Below are positions 1 through 8,040 of a stretch of 45,692 nt of DNA, in pieces. A program made the position numbers and the translations under genes. Each line of letters begins with the position of its first letter. The first letter of the stretch is position 1. The notes beneath the pieces were generated by a model, which searched no databases, was not told where the DNA came from, and saw only the letters and a list, made by a program, of their open reading frames with translations. The DNA is taken from the NCBI GenBank assembly GCA_001897835.1, contig MKUN01000047.1, forward strand, positions 1 through 45,692, given 5' to 3'. The DNA comes from Bacteroidetes bacterium 46-16 (lineage in GTDB: Bacteria; Bacteroidota; Bacteroidia; Chitinophagales; Chitinophagaceae).

Positions 1-31
1 ATGGGGGGCGGGGATGGGAAAATTGAGTTTT

Positions 32-97
32 TATGATACCCTGATTTTTGGGGTATGATACCCTGTTTTCAGGGGTATGATACCGTTATTTTTGAGC
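32..97. repeat. Three tandem 22-bp units with palindromic core GGGTATGATACCC
   Basis: TATGATACC starts at 32, 54 and 76, an exact 22-bp period. The middle copy has the full palindrome GGGTAT-G-ATACCC. The first lacks the left GGG and the third lacks the right CC. The connecting sequence is T-rich then G-rich. A 22-bp period is close to two helical turns, which would place palindromes on one DNA face. This suggests binding sites for a dimeric regulator, but function is unknown. Confidence 0.65.
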
Positions 98-197
98 TTA
101 AGTTTTTGATAATGAAGGGTTGATAAAATGGAATGGAAATGGGTGGGAATTTGGCTGAATCAAGGATGAATTCCGGTTGCAAAGCGGAGGGATTGGT

Positions 198-226
198 GTG
201 ACACGAGTCGTTAGAGACTCGCGCCA
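198..226. repeat. REP-like hairpin, copy A
   Basis: The hairpin pairs CGAGTC (204-209) with GACTCG (216-221). An outer extension follows the layout TGACA before the stem and CGCCA after it, including an A-C mismatch. Copy B at 313-358 shares this layout with changed but still paired stem bases. The form resembles REP elements mobilised by RAYT (REP-associated tyrosine) transposases, which are common in Bacteroidota; no such transposase is in this window. Confidence 0.55.
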
Positions 227-238
227 GAGGAGTAATTC

Positions 239-256
239 GCCAATCTGAAGATTGGC
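239..256. repeat. Perfect short hairpin in repeat cluster
   Basis: GCCAATC (239-245) and GATTGGC (250-256) form a perfect 7-bp stem closed by a TGAA loop. It lies between the two REP-like hairpins and is probably part of the same compound repeat. It is not followed by a T-run, so a terminator is unlikely. Confidence 0.55.
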
Positions 257-312
257 TACCAATGTGACGTAGACAGAGCCTACACCGAACGGGGGGGATT
301 TATCGGAGCGAG

Positions 313-358
313 TGGCACAAGTTCGCTATGCATATGGCTTAACTGCAAACTTGCGCCA
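313..358. repeat. REP-like hairpin, copy B
   Basis: TGGCACAAGTT (313-323) pairs with AACTTGCGCCA (348-358) across a 24-base loop, with a single A-C mismatch at the same place as in copy A. Relative to copy A the stem core changes from GAGTC/GACTC to AAGTT/AACTT, so pairing is kept while sequence differs. It ends about 20 bases downstream of the trhO stop. Confidence 0.6.
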
Positions 359-378
359 GCGAAGGAATGCTGTTTCTT

Positions 379-1440
379 TTATTGCACTCTTCCTGTTTTC
401 CATTCGTCACGGTGTTTGCGCAGGGGATGATCTTTTGATTTGTTGAAGATCATGGGGCCATTTTCGCGGCCTGCCCGGCGTTCCCGTTGCTGGTCTTTGG
501 GAAGGTGCATCTCCTCCCGGCATTCCTCGCTGCAACAGCCTTCGTATTTAGCGGCACAGTCATCACACTGTATAAAGAGGAGGTGGCAGCCATCGTTCTT
601 GCAGTTGGTATGGGTATCGCATGGCTTACCGCAGATATGACATGAAGCTATAATATCGTCGGTAATACGTTCGCCGAGGCGTTCATCGAAAACGAAATTC
701 TTACCGATGAATTTAAGCGGCAGGCCCTGTTCTTTAGCTTTTCGCGCATATTCGATGATGCCGCCCTCTACATGGAAGACGTTCTTAAAGCCATTGTGCA
801 GGAGGTAAGCGCTGGCTTTCTCGCAACGGATACCCCCTGTGCAGTACATGATGATGTTCTCGTCCTTTTTGTCCTTTAGCATATCCACTGCCATAGGCAA
901 CTGATCGCGGAAGGTATCGGAAGGAATCTCTATGGCGTTCTCAAAATGACCAACCTCGTACTCATAGTGGTTGCGCATATCAACGACTATGGTCCCGGGC
1001 TTTGCGGCCAGTTCGTTGTATTCAGCGGCCTTGAGGTATTGCCCTTTTTTATTGACATCGAATGCAGGGTCGTCGATGCCGTCGGCAACGATCTTATGAC
1101 GCACTTTGGCACGCAGTACCCAGAAGGATTTACCATCATCATCGACCGCTATGTTCAGCCTGATGCCATTAAGCTCGGGGGCCATGGCATACAGCGCATC
1201 TTTGAATGCTCCGAAATTACTTTCAGGAATGCTTATTTGGGCATTGATGCCTTCACCGGCAATATAAATGCGGCCAAATACATTCAATGCAGTGAACTTA
1301 ATATATAGCTCGTCGCGGAACTTTGCAGGGTCTGCAATATGGAAATACTGGTAGAAGGACACTGTGATACGCGGCTCGGTCTCGGCCAGCATACGCTGTT
1401 TCAGTTCCTCATTGTTTACGCGGTTGTGTAACACTGGCAT
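379..1440 (-). CDS. trhO: tRNA uridine(34) hydroxylase TrhO (rhodanese-like)
   Basis: This 353-residue protein matches the TrhO/YceA family, which hydroxylates U34 of certain tRNAs on the way to 5-carboxymethoxyuridine; E. coli YceA is of similar length. The N-terminal half is the acylphosphatase-like UPF0176 domain. A rhodanese domain follows with the loop [11 protein letters not shown], its presumed catalytic Cys at about residue 200. A Cys-rich tail ([14 protein letters not shown] and CDDC motifs, about residues 275-305) probably binds zinc. The ATG at 1440 was chosen because [14 protein letters not shown] is typical of the family and an AGGAAGG ribosome site precedes it. An upstream in-frame start at 1551 would add 37 atypical hydrophobic residues and overlap the next gene. 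It is a cytoplasmic stand-alone gene. Confidence 0.93.
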   Translation of the reverse strand: MPVLHNRVNNEELKQRMLAETEPRITVSFYQYFHIADPAKFRDELYIKFTALNVFGRIYIAGEGINAQISIPESNFGAFKDALYAMAPELNGIRLNIAVDDDGKSFWVLRAKVRHKIVADGIDDPAFDVNKKGQYLKAAEYNELAAKPGTIVVDMRNHYEYEVGHFENAIEIPSDTFRDQLPMAVDMLKDKKDENIIMYCTGGIRCEKASAYLLHNGFKNVFHVEGGIIEYARKAKEQGLPLKFIGKNFVFDERLGERITDDIIASCHICGKPCDTHTNCKNDGCHLLFIQCDDCAAKYEGCCSEECREEMHLPKDQQRERRAGRENGPMIFNKSKDHPLRKHRDEWKTGRVQ

Positions 1441-1522
1441 GGTGTACCTTCCTGTTTTTAGGATGAGAAAGTGCAAAGTTAGGGAATTAAGGACTGGAAA
1501 CACGTAATTTAGGATCTGTAAA

Positions 1523-1933
1523 ATGTATAAAATGAGGATGATATTGGTCATTTTATTTTCCTGTTTTTGCTATACAGCATATTCCGGAGCGCATGATACA
1601 CTGACGGATGTATATAAGGGTATATTGAGCACTAAGACAGGTAAAGGTCTTGTGACTGAACTGCGGCTGAGCCATGAGCCTTATGCAGATGAGGGCACAT
1701 TTGTATTAATAGAGAAATATGCGGGGTATCCGAATGCAGGTGTATTGAAGGGTCAATGGACGGTGCTGCGGGGAAGCGCTACAGATAAAAATGCAGTGGT
1801 GATAGAATTGTATAACGGAACAGGCGTACCAGAGCGGCATTACCTGAAGCTAAAAAACGGAACAATAAAGATGCTGGATGAAAAGTTAATGCCGATAAAA
1901 GGCAAGGGGAATTATATCCTGCAAAAAAGATAA
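1523..1933 (+). CDS. NlpE-like N-terminal domain secreted protein lacking the CxxC motif
   Basis: The 136-residue protein has an N-terminal hydrophobic segment (about residues 5-20) and a body that follows the NlpE N-terminal domain pattern: YKGIL, then [29 protein letters not shown], and a final [10 protein letters not shown] strand. In NlpE the first strand is followed by a CADCPG-type motif; here that position reads STKTGKG, so the metal/redox cysteines are absent. The segment ILFSC near residues 10-14 could be a lipobox, but ordinary signal-peptide cleavage near SGA is as likely. Alternative ATGs lie at 1532 and 1538. The gene is divergent from trhO and its stop lies 4 bases from the convergent PspC gene. 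Function is unknown; an envelope or copper-stress role is only suggested by family. Confidence 0.7.
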   Translation: MYKMRMILVILFSCFCYTAYSGAHDTLTDVYKGILSTKTGKGLVTELRLSHEPYADEGTFVLIEKYAGYPNAGVLKGQWTVLRGSATDKNAVVIELYNGTGVPERHYLKLKNGTIKMLDEKLMPIKGKGNYILQKR

Positions 1934-1937
1934 AGGA

Positions 1938-2171
1938 TCAAAGCCACCTGAGGGGGTTGCGCCTGCTCATGAAGATGTAGCGCTTCATATTCATCCAAAA
2001 GGCCAGTATCATATAGATAACGATAGGGGACCCGAGCGTAAGGAATGAAATGTAAATGAACCAGAGGCGGATACGGGAGGTGGCCACACCCAACTTATCC
2101 CCGATAGCAGAGCATACTCCGAATGCTTTCCACTCTATAAAGTGTTTGATGTCGTAAAGGCGGCGGTGCAT
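1938..2171 (-). CDS. PspC domain-containing small membrane protein
   Basis: The PspC-type core is visible as EWKAFGVCSAIGDKLGVAT followed by a hydrophobic stretch (IRLWFIYISFLTL and IVIYMILAFWMNM) that should form one or two membrane helices. The tail RRNPLRWL is basic. The ATG at 2171 gives 77 residues; an in-frame TTG at 2231 preceded by AAAGG would give 97, and the choice is not certain. PspC-family proteins in other bacteria sense or respond to envelope stress; the role here is inferred from family alone. It converges on the NlpE-like gene with no room for a terminator between them. Confidence 0.78.
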   Translation of the reverse strand: MHRRLYDIKHFIEWKAFGVCSAIGDKLGVATSRIRLWFIYISFLTLGSPIVIYMILAFWMNMKRYIFMSRRNPLRWL

Positions 2172-2280
2172 ATGGGTAAAGATAGAGAAAAATTCCAAAC
2201 CATGATTTACATGATCTTTGGGATTTAACAAGACCTTTAGCTTACATCAACTGGCCCGGGACAGGGATGTGTTACCGTGA

Positions 2281-2330
2281 GATTGCTTCGTCGTGACGAG
2301 GCACAAGGCCGGGTGCTCCTCGCAATGATG
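2281..2330. repeat. Interspersed hairpin-type repeat
   Basis: On the minus strand the element begins CATTGCGAGGAGC and ends CGACGAAGCAATCTC, with short terminal inverted repeats ATTGC/GCAAT (2282-2286, 2322-2326) and partly paired interior arms. I recognise this layout from a widespread family of short intergenic repeats in bacteria. It lies between the PspC gene and the aconitase terminator. Confidence 0.5.
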
Positions 2331-2338
2331 CACGAAAT

Positions 2339-2374
2339 AAAAGAAAAGCCCACCATTTGGCGGGCTTTTCTTTT
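2339..2374. terminator. Rho-independent terminator of aconitase
   Basis: AAAAGAAAAGCCC pairs with GGGCTTTTCTTTT around a small interior stem (CC/GG). The minus strand leaves the aconitase stop at 2392 and enters the hairpin 18 bases later, ending in a U-run. Confidence 0.85.
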
Positions 2375-2391
2375 ACGTATTATCAGAATTA

Positions 2392-4656
2392 TTAAGCTGC
2401 AAATTCCTGGCGAATGACGTTAAGAGCGCCACCTGCCTTGAACCATTCTATTTGCTGGTGATTGTAGGTATGGTTCAGTTTTACTTCATCGCTGCTGCCA
2501 TCGGCGTGGTGCAGCACCATGGTCAATTGTGTGCCTGGTTCAAACGAAGTGAGACCAAGAATATCAATGGTATCATCTTCCTGCACCTTGTCGTAGTCTT
2601 GCTTATCGGCAAAGGTAAGGGCAAGCATACCCTGTTTTTTCAGGTTGGTCTCGTGGATGCGGGCAAAGCTCTTGACCACTATCGCACGCACACCGAGGTG
2701 GCGGGGCTCCATAGCGGCATGCTCGCGAGAGCTGCCTTCGCCATAATTCTCGTCACCAACTACTACACTGCCTATCCCTTCTGCCTTATATGCACGGGCA
2801 GTAGCAGGTACTTCGCCATACTGGCCACTGAGCTGGTTCTTTACTTTATTGGTCTCCATGTTAAAGGCATTGATGGCGCCTATCAGCATGTTGTTAGAGA
2901 TATTATCAAGATGGCCGCGGTATTTAAGCCATGGGCCGGCCATGGATATATGGTCGGTAGTACACTTGCCGAATGCTTTGATCAGGAGTCTCATACCGGT
3001 AAGGTTCACCCCTTCCCATGCCTTGAATGGCTCAAGCAGTTGCAAGCGGTCGCTTGCAGGGTTAACCGCTACCTGTACTTTACTGCCATCGATAGCCGGG
3101 GCCTGGAAGCCAGCATCCTCCACTGCAAAGCCTTTAGGGGGCAGTTCATAGCCGCTGGGCTCATCGAGCATTACTTCTTCGCCTTTTTCATTGGTAAGCG
3201 TATCCTTTAGCGGGTTGAAGCTAAGGCGGCCTGCTATAGCAAAAGCGGTAACTATTTCCGGTGATGCTACAAAGGCGTGTGTGCTGGACAGGCCATCGTT
3301 ACGTTTTGCAAAATTGCGGTTGAAAGAGGTAACGATGGTGTTCTTACGGGTAGGGTCATCTATATGACGGGCCCACTGGCCGATACAAGGTCCGCAGGCA
3401 TTGGCCAATACCACACCGCCCATCTGGTCGAAGGTGTCGAGCATGCCATCACGATCGATGGTGAAGCGCACCATTTCTGAACCGGGGGTAATGGTGAATT
3501 CGCTTTTAGCCTTAAGGCCTTTTTTCATGGCATTACGGGCTATGAAAGCCGAGCGTGAAATATCTTCATAAGAAGAGTTGGTGCATGAACCTATAAGAGC
3601 TACTTCTACGGCATCGGGCCAGCCATGCTGCTTTACCGCATCGGCCATCTGGCTGATGGGGGTAGCGAGGTCGGGGGTGAAGGGGCCATTCACATATGGC
3701 TCCAGTTCATCGAGGTTAATTTCTATGAGTTGATCGTAGAAGGTATCAGGGTTTTCATACACCTCGCTATCGGAGCGTAAATGCTCGCGGATACCATTGG
3801 CCAGTTTGGCAATCTCTTCGCGGTTGGTAGCACTGAGGTATTCGCCCATTTTATCGTCATAAGCAAAGAGTGAGCAGGTAGCACCTATCTCCGCGCCCAT
3901 ATTGCATATTGTGCCTTTACCGGTACAGCTGAGTGTTTCGGCACCGGGGCCAAAGTATTCTACTATAGCACCTGTACCACCTTTAACAGTGAGGATGCCA
4001 GCTACTTTCAGGATAATATCCTTAGCAGATGTCCAGCCATTCATTTTGCCTGTAAGCTTAACACCTATGAGCTTAGGCATTTTGAGCTCCCATGGGAGGC
4101 CAGCCATTACGTCAACAGCATCGGCACCACCCACGCCTATGGCGATCATACCGAGACCGCCTGCATTGGGTGTGTGGCTATCAGTGCCTATCATCATACC
4201 GCCGGGGAAAGCGTAGTTCTCCAGCACCACCTGGTGAATGATGCCTGCGCCTGGTTTCCAGAAACCGATACCGTATTTATTGGATATAGAAGCAAGGAAG
4301 TCATAAACCTCCTTGTTCACTTCATTTGCAGTTGCAAGATCTTCTTTCGCACCTGTTTTGGCCTGTATCAGGTGATCGCAGTGTACAGTGCTTGGTACGG
4401 CCACCCTGTCGCGACCACAGGTCATGAACTGTAAAAGGGCCATTTGTGCCGTGGCATCCTGCATGGCAACACGATCGGGTGCAAAGTTCACATAATCCTT
4501 ACCTCTTTCATAAGCCCTGTTCGCCACTTCGTAACTGTGTGCATACAATATTTTTTCGGCCTGTGTAAGGGGGCGGCCCAGGAGTTTGCGTGCGGCAGCT
4601 ATTTTTTCGGGTAGCTGGCTATAAACGCGCTGAATGAGGTCAAGATCGAATGCCAT
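2392..4656 (-). CDS. acn: Aconitate hydratase (mitochondrial-type)
   Basis: This 754-residue enzyme isomerises citrate to isocitrate in the TCA cycle. The three 4Fe-4S ligands are at C358 (GSCTNSS), C421 and C424 (ACGPC), the same numbers used for porcine mitochondrial aconitase. Other motifs seen are [23 protein letters not shown], and in the C-terminal swivel domain [15 protein letters not shown]. The ATG at 4656 (MAFDLDLIQ) was preferred to an in-frame start at 4698, which adds 14 basic residues with no family match. It appears monocistronic, with a terminator at 2339-2374 and a promoter-like -7 box upstream. The repeatedly clean motifs indicate an active enzyme. Confidence 0.96.
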   Translation of the reverse strand: MAFDLDLIQRVYSQLPEKIAAARKLLGRPLTQAEKILYAHSYEVANRAYERGKDYVNFAPDRVAMQDATAQMALLQFMTCGRDRVAVPSTVHCDHLIQAKTGAKEDLATANEVNKEVYDFLASISNKYGIGFWKPGAGIIHQVVLENYAFPGGMMIGTDSHTPNAGGLGMIAIGVGGADAVDVMAGLPWELKMPKLIGVKLTGKMNGWTSAKDIILKVAGILTVKGGTGAIVEYFGPGAETLSCTGKGTICNMGAEIGATCSLFAYDDKMGEYLSATNREEIAKLANGIREHLRSDSEVYENPDTFYDQLIEINLDELEPYVNGPFTPDLATPISQMADAVKQHGWPDAVEVALIGSCTNSSYEDISRSAFIARNAMKKGLKAKSEFTITPGSEMVRFTIDRDGMLDTFDQMGGVVLANACGPCIGQWARHIDDPTRKNTIVTSFNRNFAKRNDGLSSTHAFVASPEIVTAFAIAGRLSFNPLKDTLTNEKGEEVMLDEPSGYELPPKGFAVEDAGFQAPAIDGSKVQVAVNPASDRLQLLEPFKAWEGVNLTGMRLLIKAFGKCTTDHISMAGPWLKYRGHLDNISNNMLIGAINAFNMETNKVKNQLSGQYGEVPATARAYKAEGIGSVVVGDENYGEGSSREHAAMEPRHLGVRAIVVKSFARIHETNLKKQGMLALTFADKQDYDKVQEDDTIDILGLTSFEPGTQLTMVLHHADGSSDEVKLNHTYNHQQIEWFKAGGALNVIRQEFAA

Positions 4657-4695
4657 GTAAGGAAAATTTTGTTTTAATCGTTTTAAAAGACGGTG

Positions 4696-4703
4696 CAAAA
4701 TTA
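4696..4703 (-). promoter_or_regulatory. Putative -7 element of the aconitase gene
   Basis: On the minus strand the sequence is TAATTTTG, an exact match to the Bacteroidota -7 consensus TAnnTTTG, about 40 bases before the aconitase ATG. The nearest TTG that could serve as -33 is only 14 bases upstream, shorter than usual, so the assignment rests mostly on the -7 match. Confidence 0.4.
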
Positions 4704-4884
4704 TTTAAAATGCAAGACAATTTAAAATGAAAATGAAAGCATATCGTATTGACATAAATACTATGCTACCCATAGTGCTTGATATTTATGGCTATTTGCA
4801 AAAAGGTAATATGTTATTATTTTTTTAAAGTTGTCCGAATGCTTTAATTTGTAGGCATAGAGGAGGGAGGATAAAGCAGTTTTT

Positions 4885-5427
4885 ATGAAAAAGACATTTT
4901 TATTCGCCACGATTTTCATTTTCGCCACTGTTGTCATTGTTCAGTATTGTATGGGGAAAAAACATCCACGGCGGTATGTGAAAGAACAAGCAGTAAAAGA
5001 ACTAAGTGACCATGCAGGATCCCGTGATAAGGCAGAACGCCCGGTAGTGGCCTATACCGACAACTTTAGCGACAGCGCAATGTGTTTCCCGTTGAGGCAT
5101 GATAACATCTACTCATTATACAGCTATGTGATAGACCTGAAGGATGAGCGGATAATAGACAGGTACAAGCCGATCTTTGACCGGAATGATTACGAGTTTA
5201 CGGGCTATGCATGGGAGGGCCTGCTGAAACAGATACTCAGCACTGCAAGTAAGGAGGTAGCCGCAAATACCTTCATACATGCACAGGAGGATATTATCTG
5301 TTTTACAATTACACGCTACCAGGTAAAGCAGGCACTGCCGGAATATATCTGCCCGATATTGAGCAGCCAGCAACTGTTTGCCTCATATATCAGGAAAGCA
5401 GACCGGAATTATGTGAATAATTATTAG
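4885..5427 (+). CDS. Hypothetical signal-anchored protein
   Basis: I do not recognise this 180-residue protein. Residues 5-22 form a hydrophobic segment (FLFATIFIFATVVIVQYC) that may be a signal anchor or a lipoprotein-like signal with Cys22. A charged linker follows and then a soluble region with alternating hydrophobic residues (about residues 60-175), ending in YIRKADRNYVNNY. A strong purine-rich ribosome site, GAGGAGGGAGG, lies 14 bases before the ATG. The gene is divergent from aconitase and converges on glutamate dehydrogenase, with a shared terminator. The clear ribosome site and regular codon pattern support it as real. Confidence 0.65.
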   Translation: MKKTFLFATIFIFATVVIVQYCMGKKHPRRYVKEQAVKELSDHAGSRDKAERPVVAYTDNFSDSAMCFPLRHDNIYSLYSYVIDLKDERIIDRYKPIFDRNDYEFTGYAWEGLLKQILSTASKEVAANTFIHAQEDIICFTITRYQVKQALPEYICPILSSQQLFASYIRKADRNYVNNY

Positions 5428-5446
5428 CAAAAATAGCATGTATGAT

Positions 5447-5482
5447 AAAAAAATATCCCGCTGAGCAGCGGGATATTTTTTT
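5447..5482. terminator. Bidirectional terminator between convergent genes
   Basis: A 16-bp perfect stem (A-run, TATCCCGCT / AGCGGGATA, T-run) with a GAGC loop. It sits 20 bases from the stop of each convergent gene and has a T-run on both strands, so it can serve the hypothetical gene and glutamate dehydrogenase. Confidence 0.9.
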
Positions 5483-5501
5483 ATGATCATTTTGTTTTCT
5501 A

Positions 5502-6938
5502 CTAAGGGAAGATACCGAGTTCTTCGTAAGCAACGCCCACCTTGTTGATGGCTACTATGAATGCTGCTGAACGCATATCGGTAGCACCGGAGCTGAGCAG
5601 CGATTCGCGGATCTCGTGGTAAGAACCTATCATAGTATCTTCAAGGCCTGAGTAAACGAGGTCTACTTCATCGGGGCCATGCATGATGAGGCTGCGCTCT
5701 TTATCAGTAACTTTTTTGCCTATCAGGCTTTCAACCGAATTGAGGATGAAAGCATTCTGGTTCTCACTGAAGCGCTTGTCCATACGGCCAAATCGTACGT
5801 GACTGAGGTTCTTGAGCCACTCGAAGTAAGAAACCGTAACGCCACCTGCGTTGAGGTACATATCGGGCACTATGATAGCTCCTTTTTTGTTAAGTATATC
5901 GTCGGCTTCCGGAGTGAGGGGACCGTTGGCGCCTTCGCCTATTATCCTGGCCTGTATGCGGGCTGCGTTAGAAGCGTTGATCACGTTCTCAAGAGCTGCA
6001 GGTATCAGGATGTCGCACGCCTGTTCCAATACTTCGGCACTGTTCTTAAAGTCTATGGCACCTTCGTAACCCAGGATAGAACCTGTGGATTTACGGTATT
6101 CAACCACTTTATAAAGGTCAAGGCCTTTTTCGTTATAGATACCGCCTTCATGCTCTGCAAGGCCTACTATGATAGCGCCTGCATCGTAGAAGAATTTTGC
6201 GGCGTGGTAGCCCACGTTGCCAAGGCCCTGCACGATCACTTTTTTACCTTCAACACCAACGTCGAGGCCAAGTTTTTTCATGTCTTCCGGCGTATTGCAC
6301 ACTTCGCGCACACCGTAGAACACACCGAGGCCGGTAGCTTCAGTACGGCCACGAACGCCACCTTGTGTTACAGGTTTGCCGGTAACACAGCCCAGTGCAT
6401 CCACTTCACCGGGTTTCAGCGAAGCATAAGTATCGGCTATCCAGCTCATTTCGCGCGCACCTGTACCATAATCGGGGGCAGGAACGTCGATGCCGGGGCC
6501 TATGAAGTTTTTCTTCACCAGCTCTGATGCATAACGACGGGTGATCTTTTCGAGTTCAAAAGGAGTATATTTTTTAGGATTAATCCTGATGCCGCCTTTA
6601 GCACCGCCAAAGGGCACGTTAACGATGGCACACTTATAGGTCATCAATGCAGCCAGCGCCATCACCTCATCCTGGTTCACATCCATACTATAGCGTATAC
6701 CACCTTTGCAGGGCAGCTTATGGTGTGAGTGCTGTACGCGATAGGCCTCAATAACCTCGATGCTGTCGCCTATACGTACCGGGAATTTCATTTTGTAAAC
6801 CGAGTTGCAGGCTTTTATCTGCTCCAGTATACCTTTCTCAAACCTTGTAAATGAGGCAGCTTTATCAAAGTTGCGCTCTACGCCCTGGAAAAAGCTGTAG
6901 TGTGCTTTTTGAGCCGTGGCGGTTGCTGTTTCTGACAT
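5502..6938 (-). CDS. gdhA: Glutamate dehydrogenase (Glu/Leu/Phe/Val dehydrogenase family)
   Basis: This 478-residue enzyme reversibly deaminates glutamate to 2-oxoglutarate and ammonia. The substrate-binding and catalytic residues are visible: K78 in [10 protein letters not shown]102 in [18 protein letters not shown] (with K114), and D156 in [10 protein letters not shown]. The Rossmann dinucleotide fold follows at about 230-260 with [17 protein letters not shown]; the residues after the second strand (AEHEGG) leave NAD versus NADP preference unclear. The ATG at 6938 gives the expected N-terminus. Downstream lies a bidirectional terminator. Upstream is the ccmD gene in the same direction with a 44-base gap, so co-transcription is possible but without functional logic. 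Confidence 0.94.
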   Translation of the reverse strand: MSETATATAQKAHYSFFQGVERNFDKAASFTRFEKGILEQIKACNSVYKMKFPVRIGDSIEVIEAYRVQHSHHKLPCKGGIRYSMDVNQDEVMALAALMTYKCAIVNVPFGGAKGGIRINPKKYTPFELEKITRRYASELVKKNFIGPGIDVPAPDYGTGAREMSWIADTYASLKPGEVDALGCVTGKPVTQGGVRGRTEATGLGVFYGVREVCNTPEDMKKLGLDVGVEGKKVIVQGLGNVGYHAAKFFYDAGAIIVGLAEHEGGIYNEKGLDLYKVVEYRKSTGSILGYEGAIDFKNSAEVLEQACDILIPAALENVINASNAARIQARIIGEGANGPLTPEADDILNKKGAIIVPDMYLNAGGVTVSYFEWLKNLSHVRFGRMDKRFSENQNAFILNSVESLIGKKVTDKERSLIMHGPDEVDLVYSGLEDTMIGSYHEIRESLLSSGATDMRSAAFIVAINKVGVAYEELGIFP

Positions 6939-6982
6939 ATTTTGCGAGTTAAAAAAATGGATTATTGGTTATGAATTATCAG

Positions 6983-7192
6983 TTAATTATTCTTTTCTAT
7001 TTTGGTCATTTTGCGATCGAGGCGAACCAGGAATATGATAATGCCGGCAAAGATAGTGGCTAATACTGTAACCACCACGTAAATCTTGCCATTTGCCCGC
7101 AGGGCATCTGCCATCTCCGGCTCTTGTGTTTGTGCCCGTGCAGTGAATGCAGCGAGCACTAATAAAATTGCCGTAATGAATGTTTTACGCAT
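6983..7192 (-). CDS. ccmD: CcmD family small membrane protein
   Basis: The 69-residue protein starts with a signal-like segment (MRKTFITAILLVLAAFTARAQ), followed by a short acidic region and one transmembrane helix (YVVVTVLATIFAGIIIFLV) with a basic tail RLDRKMTKIEK. This is the layout of the CcmD family found next to CcmC-type haem-handling proteins in Bacteroidota. The ATG at 7192 lies 4 bases after the ccmC stop, which indicates translational coupling. A longer reading from 7216 would overlap ccmC and add eight unlikely residues. CcmD helps CcmC in haem delivery in other bacteria. Confidence 0.82.
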   Translation of the reverse strand: MRKTFITAILLVLAAFTARAQTQEPEMADALRANGKIYVVVTVLATIFAGIIIFLVRLDRKMTKIEKNN

Positions 7193-7196
7193 TATG

Positions 7197-7877
7197 CTAA
7201 TTGTTTTCGAATGCAAAGCTATTTTCTTTTTTAAACCTGTACAAATGCAGCCTGATCCTTAGTGTCGCCATCCAGAATCCGAGCAGCATCCAGCCGGTAA
7301 CGGCGGGGTAGAACACGAGGCGCATATTGCTGTCCAGGTCGTATTGTTTAAATGCAGGGTTGCCGCCATTGCCGGGATGCAGGCTATCTACCATACGGGG
7401 CAGGATGAATATCAGTGGTATCATAAGAGCATAGGCAAATATGTTGTAAACGGCGCTTATTTTAGCGCGCTTTTCTTCATCCTTAAGGCCATTGCGCAGC
7501 ACCAGGTAGGCAAAATAGATGAGCATACACATGGCTGAGCCCAGTTGTTTAGGGTCATTGCTCCATGCCTCGCCCCATGTGAATTTTGCCCATTCCATAC
7601 CGGTCAGCATGCCATATACGCTGAAGGCAATGCCGGTGATGGCATAGTGGGCGGAATAGATATCGTCCTGCAACCTGCCACTGCGGAGGTATTTGATGGC
7701 ATATATGCCCGAAGCCGTAAAAAGGGCTATCATGGTGAACCACATGGGCACATGAAAGTAGAGGTTGCGAATGGTCTCGTTAAGAATATCGAGGCGGGGT
7801 ACGGGGATAAGGAAACCGGCTATGACGGTATAGCCTACAAGTAAAATGCAAAGAATCTTCCACCACCAGGTACGCAT
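7197..7877 (-). CDS. ccmC: Cytochrome c biogenesis protein, CcmC/CcsA family
   Basis: A 226-residue membrane protein with about six hydrophobic segments. It carries a reduced tryptophan-rich haem-binding motif, WGEAWSNDPKQ (about residue 105), in place of the WGxWWxWD form of proteobacterial CcmC. Histidines near RNLYFHVPMW (about residue 42) and before GNGGNP in the SLHPG loop are candidate axial haem ligands. The family carries haem across the inner membrane for cytochrome c maturation. It is followed by ccmD in a coupled pair. No ccmA, ccmB or ccmE is in the window, so the rest of the system must be elsewhere. Confidence 0.9.
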   Translation of the reverse strand: MRTWWWKILCILLVGYTVIAGFLIPVPRLDILNETIRNLYFHVPMWFTMIALFTASGIYAIKYLRSGRLQDDIYSAHYAITGIAFSVYGMLTGMEWAKFTWGEAWSNDPKQLGSAMCMLIYFAYLVLRNGLKDEEKRAKISAVYNIFAYALMIPLIFILPRMVDSLHPGNGGNPAFKQYDLDSNMRLVFYPAVTGWMLLGFWMATLRIRLHLYRFKKENSFAFENN

Positions 7878-7896
7878 GGGGCTTTAAAAATTTTGC

Positions 7897-7904
7897 CAAA
7901 GGTA
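7897..7904 (-). promoter_or_regulatory. Putative -7 element of ccmC-ccmD
   Basis: On the minus strand TACCTTTG matches TAnnTTTG exactly, 20 bases upstream of the ccmC ATG. No good -33 TTG lies 17-23 bases further upstream, and the implied leader would be short, so confidence is limited. Confidence 0.35.
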
Positions 7905-8040
7905 GGGGTTTTAACGTGGAAATGAGAAAATGTGTGATCGCTGCAATTAAAATGTTTTGAAACTGAGTGCATTAGTAATACAAACATCAGGGGTGTAGTC
8001 ATCGTTAATAAACAAAATGCATAGAAAATTAATCTATGTC

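Larger units (their letters stand above)
1..378. other. Gene-free leading region with palindromes and hairpin repeats
   Basis: No credible coding sequence is visible in this stretch. It contains three copies of a ~22-bp unit with the palindromic core GGGTATGATACCC (32-97), two related REP-like hairpins (198-226 and 313-358), a perfect 7-bp stem hairpin (239-256) and G-runs at 3-8 and 291-297. It lies downstream of the minus-strand trhO stop codon, so it is either an intergenic repeat cluster or the regulatory region of a gene to the left of the window. Confidence 0.7.

Noticed and set aside
1441-1551. N-terminal extension of TrhO
   Set aside because: It adds a hydrophobic stretch not found in this cytoplasmic family and overlaps the next gene; a ribosome site precedes 1440.
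2452-3210. 252-codon plus-strand ORF inside aconitase
   Set aside because: It is antisense to a gene with full catalytic residues and has no domain of its own.
5679-6527. 282-codon plus-strand ORF inside glutamate dehydrogenase
   Set aside because: It is an antisense shadow; the sense frame has all expected active-site lysines.
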